A stretch of 64,000 nucleotides of DNA from CBDFGN01 sp965247065 (GTDB lineage Bacteria; Bacteroidota; Bacteroidia; Cytophagales; Cyclobacteriaceae): positions 434,001 through 498,000 of the forward strand of contig CBDFGN010000005.1 of NCBI GenBank assembly GCA_965247065.1. Reading direction: 5' to 3'. Position numbers and translations under genes: made by a program. Below are positions 25,594 through 34,889 of this stretch, in pieces. Each line of letters starts with the position of its first letter. Position 1 is the stretch's first letter. The notes under the pieces are model-generated. The model saw nothing but the letters and a program-made list of their open reading frames with translations, had not been told where the DNA came from and did no database searches.

Positions 25594-25624
25594 TTTGGTT
25601 CGCCTGGTTTAGTTCATTATCTTG
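25594..25624 (+). promoter_or_regulatory. Promoter-like TTTG - 20 nt - TATCTTG
   Basis: TTTG at 25594-25597 and TATCTTG at 25618-25624 resemble the Bacteroidota -33/-7 pair with near-ideal spacing; one T of the TAnnTTTG box is missing. It lies directly upstream of two hairpins and far (about 300 nt) from the next gene. Confidence 0.4.
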
Positions 25625-25625
25625 A

Positions 25626-25700
25626 AAACCGGATTTAATTATCCGGTTTATTTTGAGTTTTTGACCTTAGGACCCCGATGAGGATCGGGGTCCTTTATTA
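25626..25700 (+). ncRNA. Candidate small RNA: two tandem hairpins, second terminator-like
   Basis: Hairpin 1: AAACCGGAT-TTAATT-ATCCGGTTT (25626-25649), a perfect 9-bp stem. Hairpin 2: AGGACCCCGAT-GAGG-ATCGGGGTCCT (25669-25694), a perfect 11-bp stem followed by TTATTATATA. No gene on the plus strand ends upstream, and the left-hand gene is transcribed away, so hairpin 2 has no coding transcript to terminate. With the promoter-like sequence just upstream this suggests a roughly 70-nt RNA. It could instead be an orphan terminator left by gene loss. Confidence 0.45.
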
Positions 25701-25941
25701 TATACGGTTTTGTGTCATTTTGGTAAACTTGATTTAATTAATTGGTCAATCCTGGTCAACCTTCTGAGGAATTGTAATCCTGCGCAACCAAATGGACCAA
25801 CCGGTTTCAAACAGCACTTTTTTAATTACCTTAGCTTGCCTTGCTTGAAAAGAGTCCCCAGCATCCCGTATTTTGCGGTATACCTTCCATTCAATTAATC
25901 CGTTAGTATCTATATAATACTACTTTAACCAGAAAACCGTT

Positions 25942-26571
25942 ATGGAGGATCCACCAACCAAACTCTCAATAGTGGAGGACAACGATGTTGTTCGAGATGG
26001 TTTTTCTATGCTCATTGACAGCATGATCGATTATAAGGTTGTAAGCGCCTACTCAAATTGCGAAGATGCCATCAAGAACATAACCAGTGACAGTCCTGAT
26101 ATCATCCTTATGGATATTGAGTTGCCCGGGATGACCGGAATTGAGGGGATCAAGATCATTAAGAAACTTATTCCGGAAACGAACATTATTGTGATCACCG
26201 TTCATGAAAATAGCGACTTAGTATTCGAGGCACTTTGCGCGGGGGCCTGCGGTTATATGACTAAGACCTCGAATTATTCCAGGCTCCTGGAGGCCATCAG
26301 AGAAACCCAGTCCGGTGGCGCTCCGATGAGCAGCAGCGTTGCCAGAATGGTGGTTGAATCGTTTCAGAAGAACAATAATTCCCCCCTGACCAAGCGGGAG
26401 ACCGAAGTACTTGAGTTGCTATCCAAGGGCAAGAGCTATAGCGTGATCGCCGATCAGCTGTTTGTTCACAAGGAAACAATCAAGTCTCATATAAAAAACA
26501 TTTATCATAAGCTCCAGGTAAACACTAAGGCCGACGCCATCGAAAAGGCTCTGGAGGAAAAGCTGATTTAG
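25942..26571 (+). CDS. LuxR-family response regulator
   Basis: A 209-residue NarL/FixJ-type regulator: receiver domain (about 6-125) with acidic pocket (EDND) and phospho-acceptor Asp58 in IILMDIELPGM, then a LuxR helix-turn-helix (about 148-205) with PLTKRETEVLELLSKGKSY and HKETIKSHIKNIYHKL. No partner kinase gene is adjacent, so it is an orphan in this window. It is followed by a long gap and then the susC gene, so a regulatory link to susCD is possible but unproven. Confidence 0.92.
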   Translation: MEDPPTKLSIVEDNDVVRDGFSMLIDSMIDYKVVSAYSNCEDAIKNITSDSPDIILMDIELPGMTGIEGIKIIKKLIPETNIIVITVHENSDLVFEALCAGACGYMTKTSNYSRLLEAIRETQSGGAPMSSSVARMVVESFQKNNNSPLTKRETEVLELLSKGKSYSVIADQLFVHKETIKSHIKNIYHKLQVNTKADAIEKALEEKLI

Positions 26572-27216
26572 GGGCGTCACTTTAGTACCCTCTATCAAAC
26601 AAAATCGGATCGACTCACAGCGAAAATCGGCTACCTCATTTCACTGATACCTCCATGTTTTTGGTGTTCCGTGCGAAACCTATAAAACGAGGTTGTAAGG
26701 CTTGAAGATAACCAGAATGCATATTCGTTGCTGTAATTCCTGAGTCACCCTAACCAGGCCTAAATGGATTGCCAACGTGTCCAACGTGTATGACCTCAAC
26801 ATTGCGGTTATCCAAGGTCTCTTGGCTGATTAAACATTCGCCCCCGCACATCAATCCTCAGGTTTGTAATCCTCGCCTCTTAATAGCTCCGACAAATTTC
26901 GAATCGCAACTGGCTATAATCTTGGGTCCTTCGCCTGTAGAAGCCGTTTCGTCTGGTAATGGTGGATTCCAGGTTCCCATTTTAGGGTTTTTATCAAGGC
27001 CCGAATCGGAAAACGGAATTTTGCCTTTGGCAGAAGAGGGATTCCCGAAAACTTACCCAGGAGCGCTAAAAAATAACCCAAAATGGGGGATACTGGAGCC
27101 GCTTACACTGCGAATTCCATCGGGTTTTGTTTTCGATTAATTAATTTAATATTGTAGCTAACCCTGGTTCGCACAGAGCTGGAGTTAAAATCTAATAAAC
27201 ATTAAACCTTTTTTTC
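26572..27216. other. 645-nt gap upstream of susC with an imperfect inverted repeat
   Basis: No gene with protein-like composition is seen; a 123-residue frame at 26769-27140 is rich in Pro/Ser and looks accidental. Near 26973-26999 and 27068-27096 two segments are imperfectly complementary (CCCATTTTAGGG and ACCCAAAATGGG cores). AACGTGTCCAACGTGTA near 26775-26791 is a short tandem repeat. The leader before susC is A/T-rich, with no clear TAnnTTTG box. Confidence 0.4.
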
Positions 27217-30200
27217 ATGAAAGCAATCTTACGAATCTCGACGGCCCTTGGGCTGGCGTTACTATGTACGCTAGCTTGGGCCCAGGACCGTACCCTTAGT
27301 GGAACGGTTACGTCCGCAGAGGATGGAGAAGTCCTCATCGGAGTGAATGTTATCCTTAAAGGGACAGCAACTGGAACCATTAGTGACATTGATGGGAATT
27401 TCAGTTTGTCAGTACCTGAGGATGGGGGAGCCCTAGTGTTCTCCTTTATCGGTTTCGCCACCCAAGAATATCCGATTGGCGCAAATTCAATCATGGATGT
27501 CAGCCTGGCCCTCGATGTCACGCAACTCAGCGAAATCGTGGTTACCGCCTTGGGCATTGAAAGAGACGAAAGATCTCTTGGCTATGCGGTTCAGGAAATT
27601 GATGGCGATGAAGTGAACACAGTTAGAACGGACAGTTGGTTAAACAACCTTTCCGGTAGAGCTGCTGGTGTTCACGTTAAGAACAACACTAATTTTGGAG
27701 GTTCTATTAACGTGATCATAAGGGGTTCTTCCTCTTTGACAGGCAACAACCAGGCCTTGTTCGTAGTAGACGGTGTTCCCATCAGTAATCAGAATACCAA
27801 TGCTAACGACGCCAACACCCAATCCAATGGTCAGGTAACTGGTAGAAGCGGATACGACTATGGTAACGCGGCTAGCGATATTGAACCGAATGACATCGAA
27901 TCAATTAACATCCTGAAAGGAGCTGCCGCAACTGCCTTGTACGGTTCACGGGCAGCTAATGGTGTTATCATGATCACCACCAAGCAAGGTAAGAAGACTG
28001 GCAGAGGTGTTGGAGTTACCATAAATTCCAATACTACATTCGGTGTAATTGACAAGAGCACCATGCCAGCCTACCAAAACGAACATGGTGGAGCTTATGG
28101 GCCCTATTATTCCGGTAGCGCTATTTATCCGTATATGGAGGATATAGATATCGATGGTGACGGAATTACTGACCCGGTTGTTCCATTTACAGAAGACGCC
28201 TCACGAGGTCAGCGATTCGATCCGAACTTTAACGTTTATCAATACAACGCGTTCGTTCCCGAATCTCCGTTTTTTGGTCAAAGGACTCCGTGGGTTGCTG
28301 CCGCCAATGGCCCCGAAACATTCTTTGAAACTGCTGTTAATCTTACTAACGGTTTCGATATTCAGAATGCTAGTGACGATGGATCTTACCGGTTCGGGTA
28401 TACCAATACCAACGCAACCGGAGTAATGCCAAACAGTGAAATAAAGAGAAATAATTTCAGGCTTACTGGAACCTACGACATCGTGGAGAAGTTGAAAATA
28501 ACAACAAGTGTGAACTACATCAAGAGTGATACAAAGGGCCGGCCATCAACTGGTTACAGTGATAACATAATGTCAATGTTTCGCCAATGGTGGCAAACCA
28601 ATGTCGATCTCAAGGAACAGGAGGATCTTTATAATATGACCGGGAGGAATGTAACCTGGAATCGGAATTCTTACCTGGACCATACTCCTATTTATTGGGA
28701 TAATCCTTATTGGGTTAGATACGAAAACTTCCAGAAAGATACCCGAAGTCGCATACTGGGCTATGCCATGCTTGACTATGAAATAACTGATTGGCTTAGC
28801 GCCATGGGAAGAGTAGGCATTGACACGTATGACGAATTACAGGAAGAACGAAAAGCTGTTAGTTCAGTGGCTGGTGAAATGGGTGTTGATCGACCTGATG
28901 TTCGGTCCGGTTACACACGATATGACAGAACCTGGAGAGAAACCAATATTGATTTCATGCTTAATTTCCACAAAAGATATGGGGAAATAGATTTGACCGC
29001 ATTGGTGGGAACCAATATTAGACGAAACAGGATGGAGCGTGTATTCGCTTCCACAAACGGTGGACTGGCGGTACCTGGGGTATATGCATTGAGCAATAGT
29101 GTGGATCCCATGCTCCCACCTGAAGAACGGCTGGAAGAAAAAGGCGTCAACGGTATCTTTGGTAGTATTAATGCTGGTTTTAAGGATATGGTATATTTGG
29201 AAGCCACAATCAGAAGAGATGTTTCGTCAACTTTACCGGAGGCTAACAACTCTTATGTTTATCCTTCTGTTTCAGGAACATTCATGTTCTCAGAAGTGGT
29301 TCAGGCCGACTGGCTGCCGCTTGGTAAGATCAGGGTGAATTATGCAGAAGTTGGAAATGACGCCCCACCTTTGCGTGTTTCGGACACCTATAGAGGCAAG
29401 GCCCCTTTCGCTGGCAATGCGATGGCCACCAACTACTTTGCCAAAAACAATCCCGATCTTTTGCCAGAAAGGCAAAAGTCAACCGAATTCGGATTGGCCA
29501 TGAACTTTTTGGAGAACCGGGTTGGATTTGATGTAGCGTACTACAATTCATCCACATTTAATCAATTGATGCCAGTCAAGGTTAGCCAGTCTACCGGTTA
29601 CCGGGAGCAATGGGTTAATGCTGGTGAAATCCAGAATAATGGGGTTGAAATCATGCTATTTGCTACTCCGGTTGCAGTTGGAGATTTCAAATGGGACCTT
29701 ACCCTGAACTGGGCTAAGAATGACAATAAGGTGGTTTCACTCTACACTGACGAAGCTGGAAATGAAGTGACGAATCTTCAACTCGCATCGCTCCAGGGCG
29801 GAGTTACCATTAACGCTCGGGTAGGGGAACCCTATGGTACCATTCACGGGACTGAATATGTTTTTCACGACAATGGCCAACCAACGATCGCATCCAACGG
29901 ACGTTTTGTAATTTCTTCGGCAAATGATTTCGTGATCGGTAATGCCAACCCTGACTTCATAGCGGGCATTACCAATGCATTCTCTTACAAGAATTTTCAG
30001 TTCCATTTCCTGATTGATATGCAACAGGGCGGAGACATATTCTCTCTTGACCAATGGTATGGTGTCGGTACAGGCTTATATGAGGAAACTGTTTTCACCA
30101 ATGACCTGGGCAACCCGGTCAGGAATCTTATAGCTGATGGTGGAGGCCTTATCAGGGAGGGTGTTCAAACTGACGGATCGGCCAATACGGTTAGAGTACA

Positions 30201-30504
30201 AGGCGATCGTTTCTCCGCCGATGGTTGGGCTCGAAGTCCCAACTCCCGGTTTGTTTACGATGCTTCTTTTGTAAAATTGAGAGAATTGGTGCTTACTTAC
30301 AATTTCCCTCAAAGCATATTGGCCAACACACCGATTCCAGCTGCCTCTGTTAGCTTTGTCGGTTCAAATCTTTGGATCATTTCCAAAAACCTGCCCCATG
30401 CCGATCCTGAGGCAAGTCAGGGGTCTGGAAATATCCAGGGATGGCAAAGTGGCGTGATGCCGACCGTTAAAAGTTATGGAGTCAACCTGAAAGTTTCATT
30501 CTAA
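27217..30504 (+). CDS. SusC/RagA-family TonB-linked outer-membrane transporter
   Basis: A 1095-residue TonB-dependent barrel that with a SusD lipoprotein imports glycans, peptides or other large nutrients. Domains: signal peptide (1-22, ending LAWAQ), carboxypeptidase-D-regulatory-like domain (about 24-110; SGTVTSAEDGEVLIGVNVIL), a TonB-box-like LSEIVVTALG (about 108-117), the plug (about 120-250, with VDGVPISNQN and ILKGAAATALYGSRAANGVI), and a 22-strand barrel to the C-terminal strand (YGVNLKVSF). Co-transcribed with susD 19 nt downstream. No glycosidase, sulfatase or peptidase is adjacent, so the substrate is open. Confidence 0.96.
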   Translation: MKAILRISTALGLALLCTLAWAQDRTLSGTVTSAEDGEVLIGVNVILKGTATGTISDIDGNFSLSVPEDGGALVFSFIGFATQEYPIGANSIMDVSLALDVTQLSEIVVTALGIERDERSLGYAVQEIDGDEVNTVRTDSWLNNLSGRAAGVHVKNNTNFGGSINVIIRGSSSLTGNNQALFVVDGVPISNQNTNANDANTQSNGQVTGRSGYDYGNAASDIEPNDIESINILKGAAATALYGSRAANGVIMITTKQGKKTGRGVGVTINSNTTFGVIDKSTMPAYQNEHGGAYGPYYSGSAIYPYMEDIDIDGDGITDPVVPFTEDASRGQRFDPNFNVYQYNAFVPESPFFGQRTPWVAAANGPETFFETAVNLTNGFDIQNASDDGSYRFGYTNTNATGVMPNSEIKRNNFRLTGTYDIVEKLKITTSVNYIKSDTKGRPSTGYSDNIMSMFRQWWQTNVDLKEQEDLYNMTGRNVTWNRNSYLDHTPIYWDNPYWVRYENFQKDTRSRILGYAMLDYEITDWLSAMGRVGIDTYDELQEERKAVSSVAGEMGVDRPDVRSGYTRYDRTWRETNIDFMLNFHKRYGEIDLTALVGTNIRRNRMERVFASTNGGLAVPGVYALSNSVDPMLPPEERLEEKGVNGIFGSINAGFKDMVYLEATIRRDVSSTLPEANNSYVYPSVSGTFMFSEVVQADWLPLGKIRVNYAEVGNDAPPLRVSDTYRGKAPFAGNAMATNYFAKNNPDLLPERQKSTEFGLAMNFLENRVGFDVAYYNSSTFNQLMPVKVSQSTGYREQWVNAGEIQNNGVEIMLFATPVAVGDFKWDLTLNWAKNDNKVVSLYTDEAGNEVTNLQLASLQGGVTINARVGEPYGTIHGTEYVFHDNGQPTIASNGRFVISSANDFVIGNANPDFIAGITNAFSYKNFQFHFLIDMQQGGDIFSLDQWYGVGTGLYEETVFTNDLGNPVRNLIADGGGLIREGVQTDGSANTVRVQGDRFSADGWARSPNSRFVYDASFVKLRELVLTYNFPQSILANTPIPAASVSFVGSNLWIISKNLPHADPEASQGSGNIQGWQSGVMPTVKSYGVNLKVSF

Positions 30505-30523
30505 ACTTTAAAAACTGAATAAG

Positions 30524-31981
30524 ATGAAAAGATCATATATAGTATACTTTGTATTGACCCTGTTGTTCGTCGGCTGTACTGACGACTTTGCGGATTTCAA
30601 TACCGATAAAAAGAACCCTGCAGTCGTGGCGGGGGATGCCCTGTTCAGCAATGGAATCAAAGAATTGAGTGACCAGGTGAATTCTACCAATGTGAACCAG
30701 AACATCTTTAAACTGGTATCTCAATATTGGACTGAAACGACTTATACCGATGAAGCCAATTATGACCTTGTTGGTAGAAATATTCCTGAACAGATCTATC
30801 GATACTATTACAGGGAAGGTGCTTTGAAGGATTTGGATGAGGCTGCCCGGCTTATAGCTGAGGAAACTGGTCCTGTCGCCGAGGCGACTAAAACCAACCG
30901 GCTGCAGATCATTGAGATCCTAAAGGTGTATGCCTTTAGCAACCTGGTCGATATTTTTGGCATGGCTATTTATAGCGAGGCCCTGAATATTGGGAATGTA
31001 TATCCGAAGTACGATTTCGGAGACGCCGTCTACACCGATCTGTTGAGCAAATTGGATGCTGCCATCGCGGCATTGAATCCTGGTGAGGACAGTTTTGGAT
31101 CCGCAGATCTGATCTACGGCGGAGATGTGTCAGCCTGGATGAAGTTCGCCAACACCATGAAAATAAGATTGGGCATTACAATCGCCGATTCACATGCAGG
31201 TGCTGCTCAAGCGGCAATTCAATCAGGTTTGGCTGGTGCTTTTACTTCGGCGGCGGATGATGGCCTTATGCCCTATCTAGGTTCATCTCCCAATCAGAAT
31301 CCGCTTTACGAGGATCTTGTAGCCAGCGGTAGAAGTGATTTCGTCCCAGCCAATACGATCGTTGATATAATGAACGGGCTGGACGACCCAAGACGTCAGT
31401 TTTATTTCACTCAGCTTAATGGGGAATATGTAGGAGGAATCTACGGATTTTCTAATAATTTCTTCAACTATTCTCACATTGCACCTGAGATTCAGGCCCC
31501 GGATTTTCCTGGTTTTTTCTTAACCTATAACGAATTGCTCTTTTACCTGGCCGAAGCCGCTGCAAGAGGAATTTCAGTTGGAAATACAGCCGAGGAGTAT
31601 TACAATATGGGCATCGAAGAATCTATTTTGAGTTGGGGCGGTTCAGCCGCAATGGTAAGTGCTTATCTGGCCAGTGCGGATGTGGCTTATACTACGGCAC
31701 CGGACGCATCAGCCGACGGTTGGAGGCAAAAGATAGGCACCCAATCCTGGATCGCCTGTTATACCCGAGGTCTGGAAGCATGGACAACCTGGAGAAGGTT
31801 GGATTACCCGGTTTTTAACGTGCCAGAAAGTGCCGCGACTACCGCAGATATCCCAAAGCGGTTTACCTTCCCGGTCCAGGAGCAAACCTTGAATGCAGAT
31901 AGCTGGGCCCAGGCCGCAATTGATGTGGGTGGAGATGAGATGACCACTCCAGTCTTCTGGGACATGTTCGCTGAAAATTAA
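30524..31981 (+). CDS. SusD/RagB-family nutrient-binding lipoprotein (SusD-like_2 type)
   Basis: A 485-residue outer-membrane lipoprotein with lipobox FVGC (lipidated Cys18). The mature start (DDFADFNTDKKNPAVV) and blocks QYWTETTYTDEANYDL and FFLTYNELLFYLAEAAARG fit the SusD-like_2 group. It forms the lid over the SusC barrel and binds substrate. The final stretch includes AWTTWRRLDYP, the common SusD C-terminal motif. A strong terminator closes the two-gene operon. Confidence 0.93.
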   Translation: MKRSYIVYFVLTLLFVGCTDDFADFNTDKKNPAVVAGDALFSNGIKELSDQVNSTNVNQNIFKLVSQYWTETTYTDEANYDLVGRNIPEQIYRYYYREGALKDLDEAARLIAEETGPVAEATKTNRLQIIEILKVYAFSNLVDIFGMAIYSEALNIGNVYPKYDFGDAVYTDLLSKLDAAIAALNPGEDSFGSADLIYGGDVSAWMKFANTMKIRLGITIADSHAGAAQAAIQSGLAGAFTSAADDGLMPYLGSSPNQNPLYEDLVASGRSDFVPANTIVDIMNGLDDPRRQFYFTQLNGEYVGGIYGFSNNFFNYSHIAPEIQAPDFPGFFLTYNELLFYLAEAAARGISVGNTAEEYYNMGIEESILSWGGSAAMVSAYLASADVAYTTAPDASADGWRQKIGTQSWIACYTRGLEAWTTWRRLDYPVFNVPESAATTADIPKRFTFPVQEQTLNADSWAQAAIDVGGDEMTTPVFWDMFAEN

Positions 31982-32005
31982 ATTGGGATCTACTAAATAA
32001 ATCTC

Positions 32006-32039
32006 GAAAAAGCTACCTGGTTGCAGGTAGCTTTTTTTA
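32006..32039 (+). terminator. Intrinsic terminator after susCD
   Basis: AAAGCTACCTG-GTTG-CAGGTAGCTTT forms a perfect stem with a 4-nt loop and runs straight into seven T residues, 25 nt after the susD stop. Confidence 0.92.
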
Positions 32040-32411
32040 TTTGCTAGATTAAGAACCACCGTCTTTGATGGACGGAATGCTTGGAGGCTGCTTGGCAGAA
32101 GAATTTGCATTTTCCGCCTGTGGAGATACTTTCCACCTCAAACCCAGGAAGCTCCTGCTTTACTCTTGATCGTCGTCCCTGCTCACTTCCCCTAGCGAAG
32201 CTTAGGATTTATAGATTGATTACAAGAAACCATGGAAGAGAAATACTGTCAAAACAATGCCTCCCCTTATACGTACTGAACACTCCGGCCCAGTGGAAGG
32301 GCCTGTGTGCCCAAATCGCTAATGGATTTATTAGGGGCAATCACAAAATCGTGGGGCGGATCAAAGCACCTCTCTTGATTACCAAAGGGCCGAGGTTTCC
32401 TCGGTCGGGAA
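32040..32411. other. 372-nt gap between susD and the DUF3179 gene
   Basis: Convergent intergenic region. A plus-strand frame at 32081-32458 lacks protein-like features. Apart from the hairpin at the right end I see nothing recognisable. Confidence 0.4.
32388..32406 (-). terminator. Hairpin after the DUF3179 gene, possible terminator
   Basis: On the minus strand GACCGAGG-AAA-CCTCGGCC forms an 8-bp stem (one G-U) directly after the stop of the DUF3179 gene. The following bases are CTTTGG, so the T-tract is weak. Confidence 0.4.
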
Positions 32412-33497
32412 TCAGAAGTCCCTTACGGTGTAAACCTTTGCCCTGTCGTTTAGGATAACGGCCAGGACTTTTTCTTTAGCAGGAAGTCTCTCATCAACAA
32501 AATCTACCGGGAATCCAATGGAATTACTGTTTTTGTAACTCTGATAGGGAGACCGTTCAGGGATTTGCTGCGGAGGAACCAGTATTTGATTTTTGTCGAC
32601 CAGTTCCAAGCCACCAAACCAGTTCATTTCAACGATGCGTAAGTGTCGCATCTCCTCCTGTTGCCGAGTGCCAAATACACTTTTGCCATAAATCTGAGAC
32701 CACATGCTGTTGGTTTCCCAATCGCCAAGGATCAGATTGGCATTGTATAACAATCCAGAAACATAAAAAGTCAGGTCGTTGCTCTCCCAGCAATACGCGG
32801 TGCCGGTGAGGGGACAAAATGAAACCACTACTCTTGAACCTAATACATCGTCATTCACTATTTCATGAAAATCCAGGATGCGCTCGGGATACACCCGCGT
32901 TTCATCATTTACCCTGACCACCAGAATAAGATCCTCGGCCCGGTGATCTCCCTCTATTAATAATTCTTTAAAGCGAAACTCACCGAAATCAGGATAATTA
33001 AGGGCTTGGATAATGTTGGGCTGAGCGGCACGTACCATAAAGTCAGTATCGATAAGCCATCCTTCCTTCCCTTCTTTTTCAATTCTATCCTTTTGACTAT
33101 TTTCCGTGTAAAGCGTTGCTTCCTGGTAGAATGATGCAATACTGAACCAGTAACCTTTTACCTGATCCATATACTTCAACTTTTGCCCCGCATAAGGGCC
33201 GGAGATGGCTTCACCAAACACATTCCAGCGGTTGCCAACATTATCCTTCATAATGGCCGGGAACGAGTCAGACTTTTGAATATCAAGGATCTCCCCGTTC
33301 AACTCCCGGCTATAGGCAACCATTAACTCAAATTTCGGATTGTTGTAAATAACTATTCTTTCATTTTCGAACTCATCCTGGATTACAACCTCATTGCCTT
33401 CGGAACGGTCGGAGCTTTGGGGCTCAATATTTTTTTCTTCACAAGTAACTAGCAGGAAAGCCAGAATGAGGTAACCAGGAATCCAAGCAGCTTTCAT
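32412..33497 (-). CDS. DUF3179-domain lipoprotein
   Basis: A 361-residue protein with a signal peptide and lipobox LVTC (lipidated Cys19 from this start), then the DUF3179 domain. Its hallmark is the conserved VVSFCPLTGTAYCW with two Cys residues, followed by FYVSGLLYNANLILGD and TNSMWSQIYGKSVFG. The biochemical role of DUF3179 is unknown; the two cysteines could bind metal or form a disulfide. I placed the start at ATG 33497 because it gives a compact lipoprotein signal; an ATG at 33536 would overlap the upstream gene by 14 nt and is also possible. The upstream gene encodes an outer-membrane protein and is probably co-transcribed. Confidence 0.8.
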   Translation of the reverse strand: MKAAWIPGYLILAFLLVTCEEKNIEPQSSDRSEGNEVVIQDEFENERIVIYNNPKFELMVAYSRELNGEILDIQKSDSFPAIMKDNVGNRWNVFGEAISGPYAGQKLKYMDQVKGYWFSIASFYQEATLYTENSQKDRIEKEGKEGWLIDTDFMVRAAQPNIIQALNYPDFGEFRFKELLIEGDHRAEDLILVVRVNDETRVYPERILDFHEIVNDDVLGSRVVVSFCPLTGTAYCWESNDLTFYVSGLLYNANLILGDWETNSMWSQIYGKSVFGTRQQEEMRHLRIVEMNWFGGLELVDKNQILVPPQQIPERSPYQSYKNSNSIGFPVDFVDERLPAKEKVLAVILNDRAKVYTVRDF

Positions 33498-33522
33498 TCC
33501 AACTTTGGCCCACCTCACAAAT

Positions 33523-34485
33523 CTATAACTCTTCATTTTCGCTGAATTGGAAACCAATTGTAAAAATTAACCTGTAGGTTGTGGTTATTTGCAGGCCATT
33601 CAAATTTCTGTATAGAGGAATCTCCCCGCTAACCCCCAAGGAAACATTTGGATTGATATTATAGTTCCATCCCGGAACCAGATACAACCAGGAACCCCCG
33701 GTATTATCATTAAAGAAGTCTTCTATCTGGTCCTTTTTGGTATGTCTGAATCGGAATTGCAGGCTGGGATTATGAATGCTATTGCCAATTGCAATTTGGT
33801 CCGAAAATCCCGTGAATGACTGAATTTCATTACCAAACCGATAACTATCATGGAATGTAAATTTGCCTGTTGATGTGTTTAACCGGTAATAAAGGGACTG
33901 TGTAAATAACAATGATTTTCTGAACCCAAGGCTGGTTTGATAATGCAGCAAAAAAAGAAAATCGTATGAACCTGTTCCGGGCTGAAAATTTGCGGGCAGG
34001 GTAAAGCCATCTTGGTCATTGATCTTCATGGTTTGTCCTGTGGGAAGTTTCAAGCCGCTACCCAGAATAAAGGTAGAGCTATTGGTTATGGCTTTCCGGA
34101 GTTGGGCTACAATTGATAAATCCCCCAATCCTTTGGTTTCGGATGTAAGAGGTTGATTAAGTTGATCTACCTCCTCCTTCAACCATACATGGGGCAACAG
34201 TAGAGACATTGAAAACAGGCTATTGAAAACATAATCAGCTTGAGCCATCACTGTTCTTGTCGATCTGCGAATATTGTTATTGTCTAATTGGTCTTTTCCA
34301 GCAAGGATATCCTCAATCTTATTGTGATCGTAAGTGAGCCGAAAGTGAAGGGTCTTGGGTGCGGAGGCGTTGATCTTGAATGAACCGGTAATGGGCGCGC
34401 CGCCAGTGCAACAGGTTTGGGACTTACTCTGCGAAAATGTAAACAGAAGGATGGTGATGAAAAGATATTTAGAATATAGTTCCAC
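33523..34485 (-). CDS. Outer-membrane barrel protein with an N-terminal Cys-Cys motif
   Basis: A 320-residue secreted protein: signal peptide (1 to about 23, ending SKSQ), then the mature N-terminus TCCTGGAPITG, then alternating amphipathic strands rich in Leu, Tyr and Phe to the final strand IFTIGFQF. The shape fits the barrel family annotated as MetA-pathway/transporter-like (Phenol_MetA_deg type). The Cys-Cys-x-Gly-Gly motif at the mature end is striking and suggests metal or thiol chemistry. The start is GTG at 34485. It overlaps or nearly touches the DUF3179 gene. Confidence 0.7.
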   Translation of the reverse strand: MELYSKYLFITILLFTFSQSKSQTCCTGGAPITGSFKINASAPKTLHFRLTYDHNKIEDILAGKDQLDNNNIRRSTRTVMAQADYVFNSLFSMSLLLPHVWLKEEVDQLNQPLTSETKGLGDLSIVAQLRKAITNSSTFILGSGLKLPTGQTMKINDQDGFTLPANFQPGTGSYDFLFLLHYQTSLGFRKSLLFTQSLYYRLNTSTGKFTFHDSYRFGNEIQSFTGFSDQIAIGNSIHNPSLQFRFRHTKKDQIEDFFNDNTGGSWLYLVPGWNYNINPNVSLGVSGEIPLYRNLNGLQITTTYRLIFTIGFQFSENEEL

Positions 34486-34889
34486 CGATCAAAAATACAT
34501 ATAATTAGACTAAAAACTTACAGTTCAACTACTTACCTCCTCATCGGCACCTCTTGGTATTCAGTGATGCCTCATTTACAGAATGGAATGATCGAATGAG
34601 CGTGATTCTGAGTGTCTAGAGTTGCATTGTGGACCCATATTCACTGCATGTGTATCAGGGAAGGGTTTCCGCTCTGGTAACATTTCTAAGGAACATTTAA
34701 GTTCCATCTTCAATTAATTGTATCGGGGGTCCCTGATGCTTAGAAAGAAGGTACGATTGCGAACACAACTGTATTGATATCGTACACGGTAATACGTGTG
34801 ACCAAAGTCAAAGTTCTTGACCTGCAGACCCTTACCTTAGTGGCATATATGTTGAAAATACCTAACCGATAAACTAAAAGAGCTGAACT
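34486..34889. other. 404-nt gap between divergent envelope genes
   Basis: The gap separates the leftward barrel gene from rightward tolC. TATTTTTG on the minus strand (34497 to 34490) matches the -7 consensus and ends 4 nt before the GTG of the left gene. No -33 TTTG at normal spacing is seen, and no clear promoter for tolC. Confidence 0.4.

Larger units (their letters stand above)
25384..25941. other. Gene-free gap between divergent regulators, holding a candidate small RNA
   Basis: This 558-nt gap separates the leftward NtrC-like gene from the rightward LuxR-type gene. Its middle holds a promoter-like sequence and two tandem hairpins, described separately. The flanks are AT-rich and without credible ORFs. 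Confidence 0.5.

Noticed and set aside
26769..27140. A 123-residue plus-strand frame upstream of susC
   Set aside because: Pro/Ser-rich with no recognisable fold, no ribosome-binding signal, and lying in the susC leader.
32081..32458. A 125-residue plus-strand frame after susD
   Set aside because: Overlaps the end of the DUF3179 gene in antisense and has no protein-like composition.
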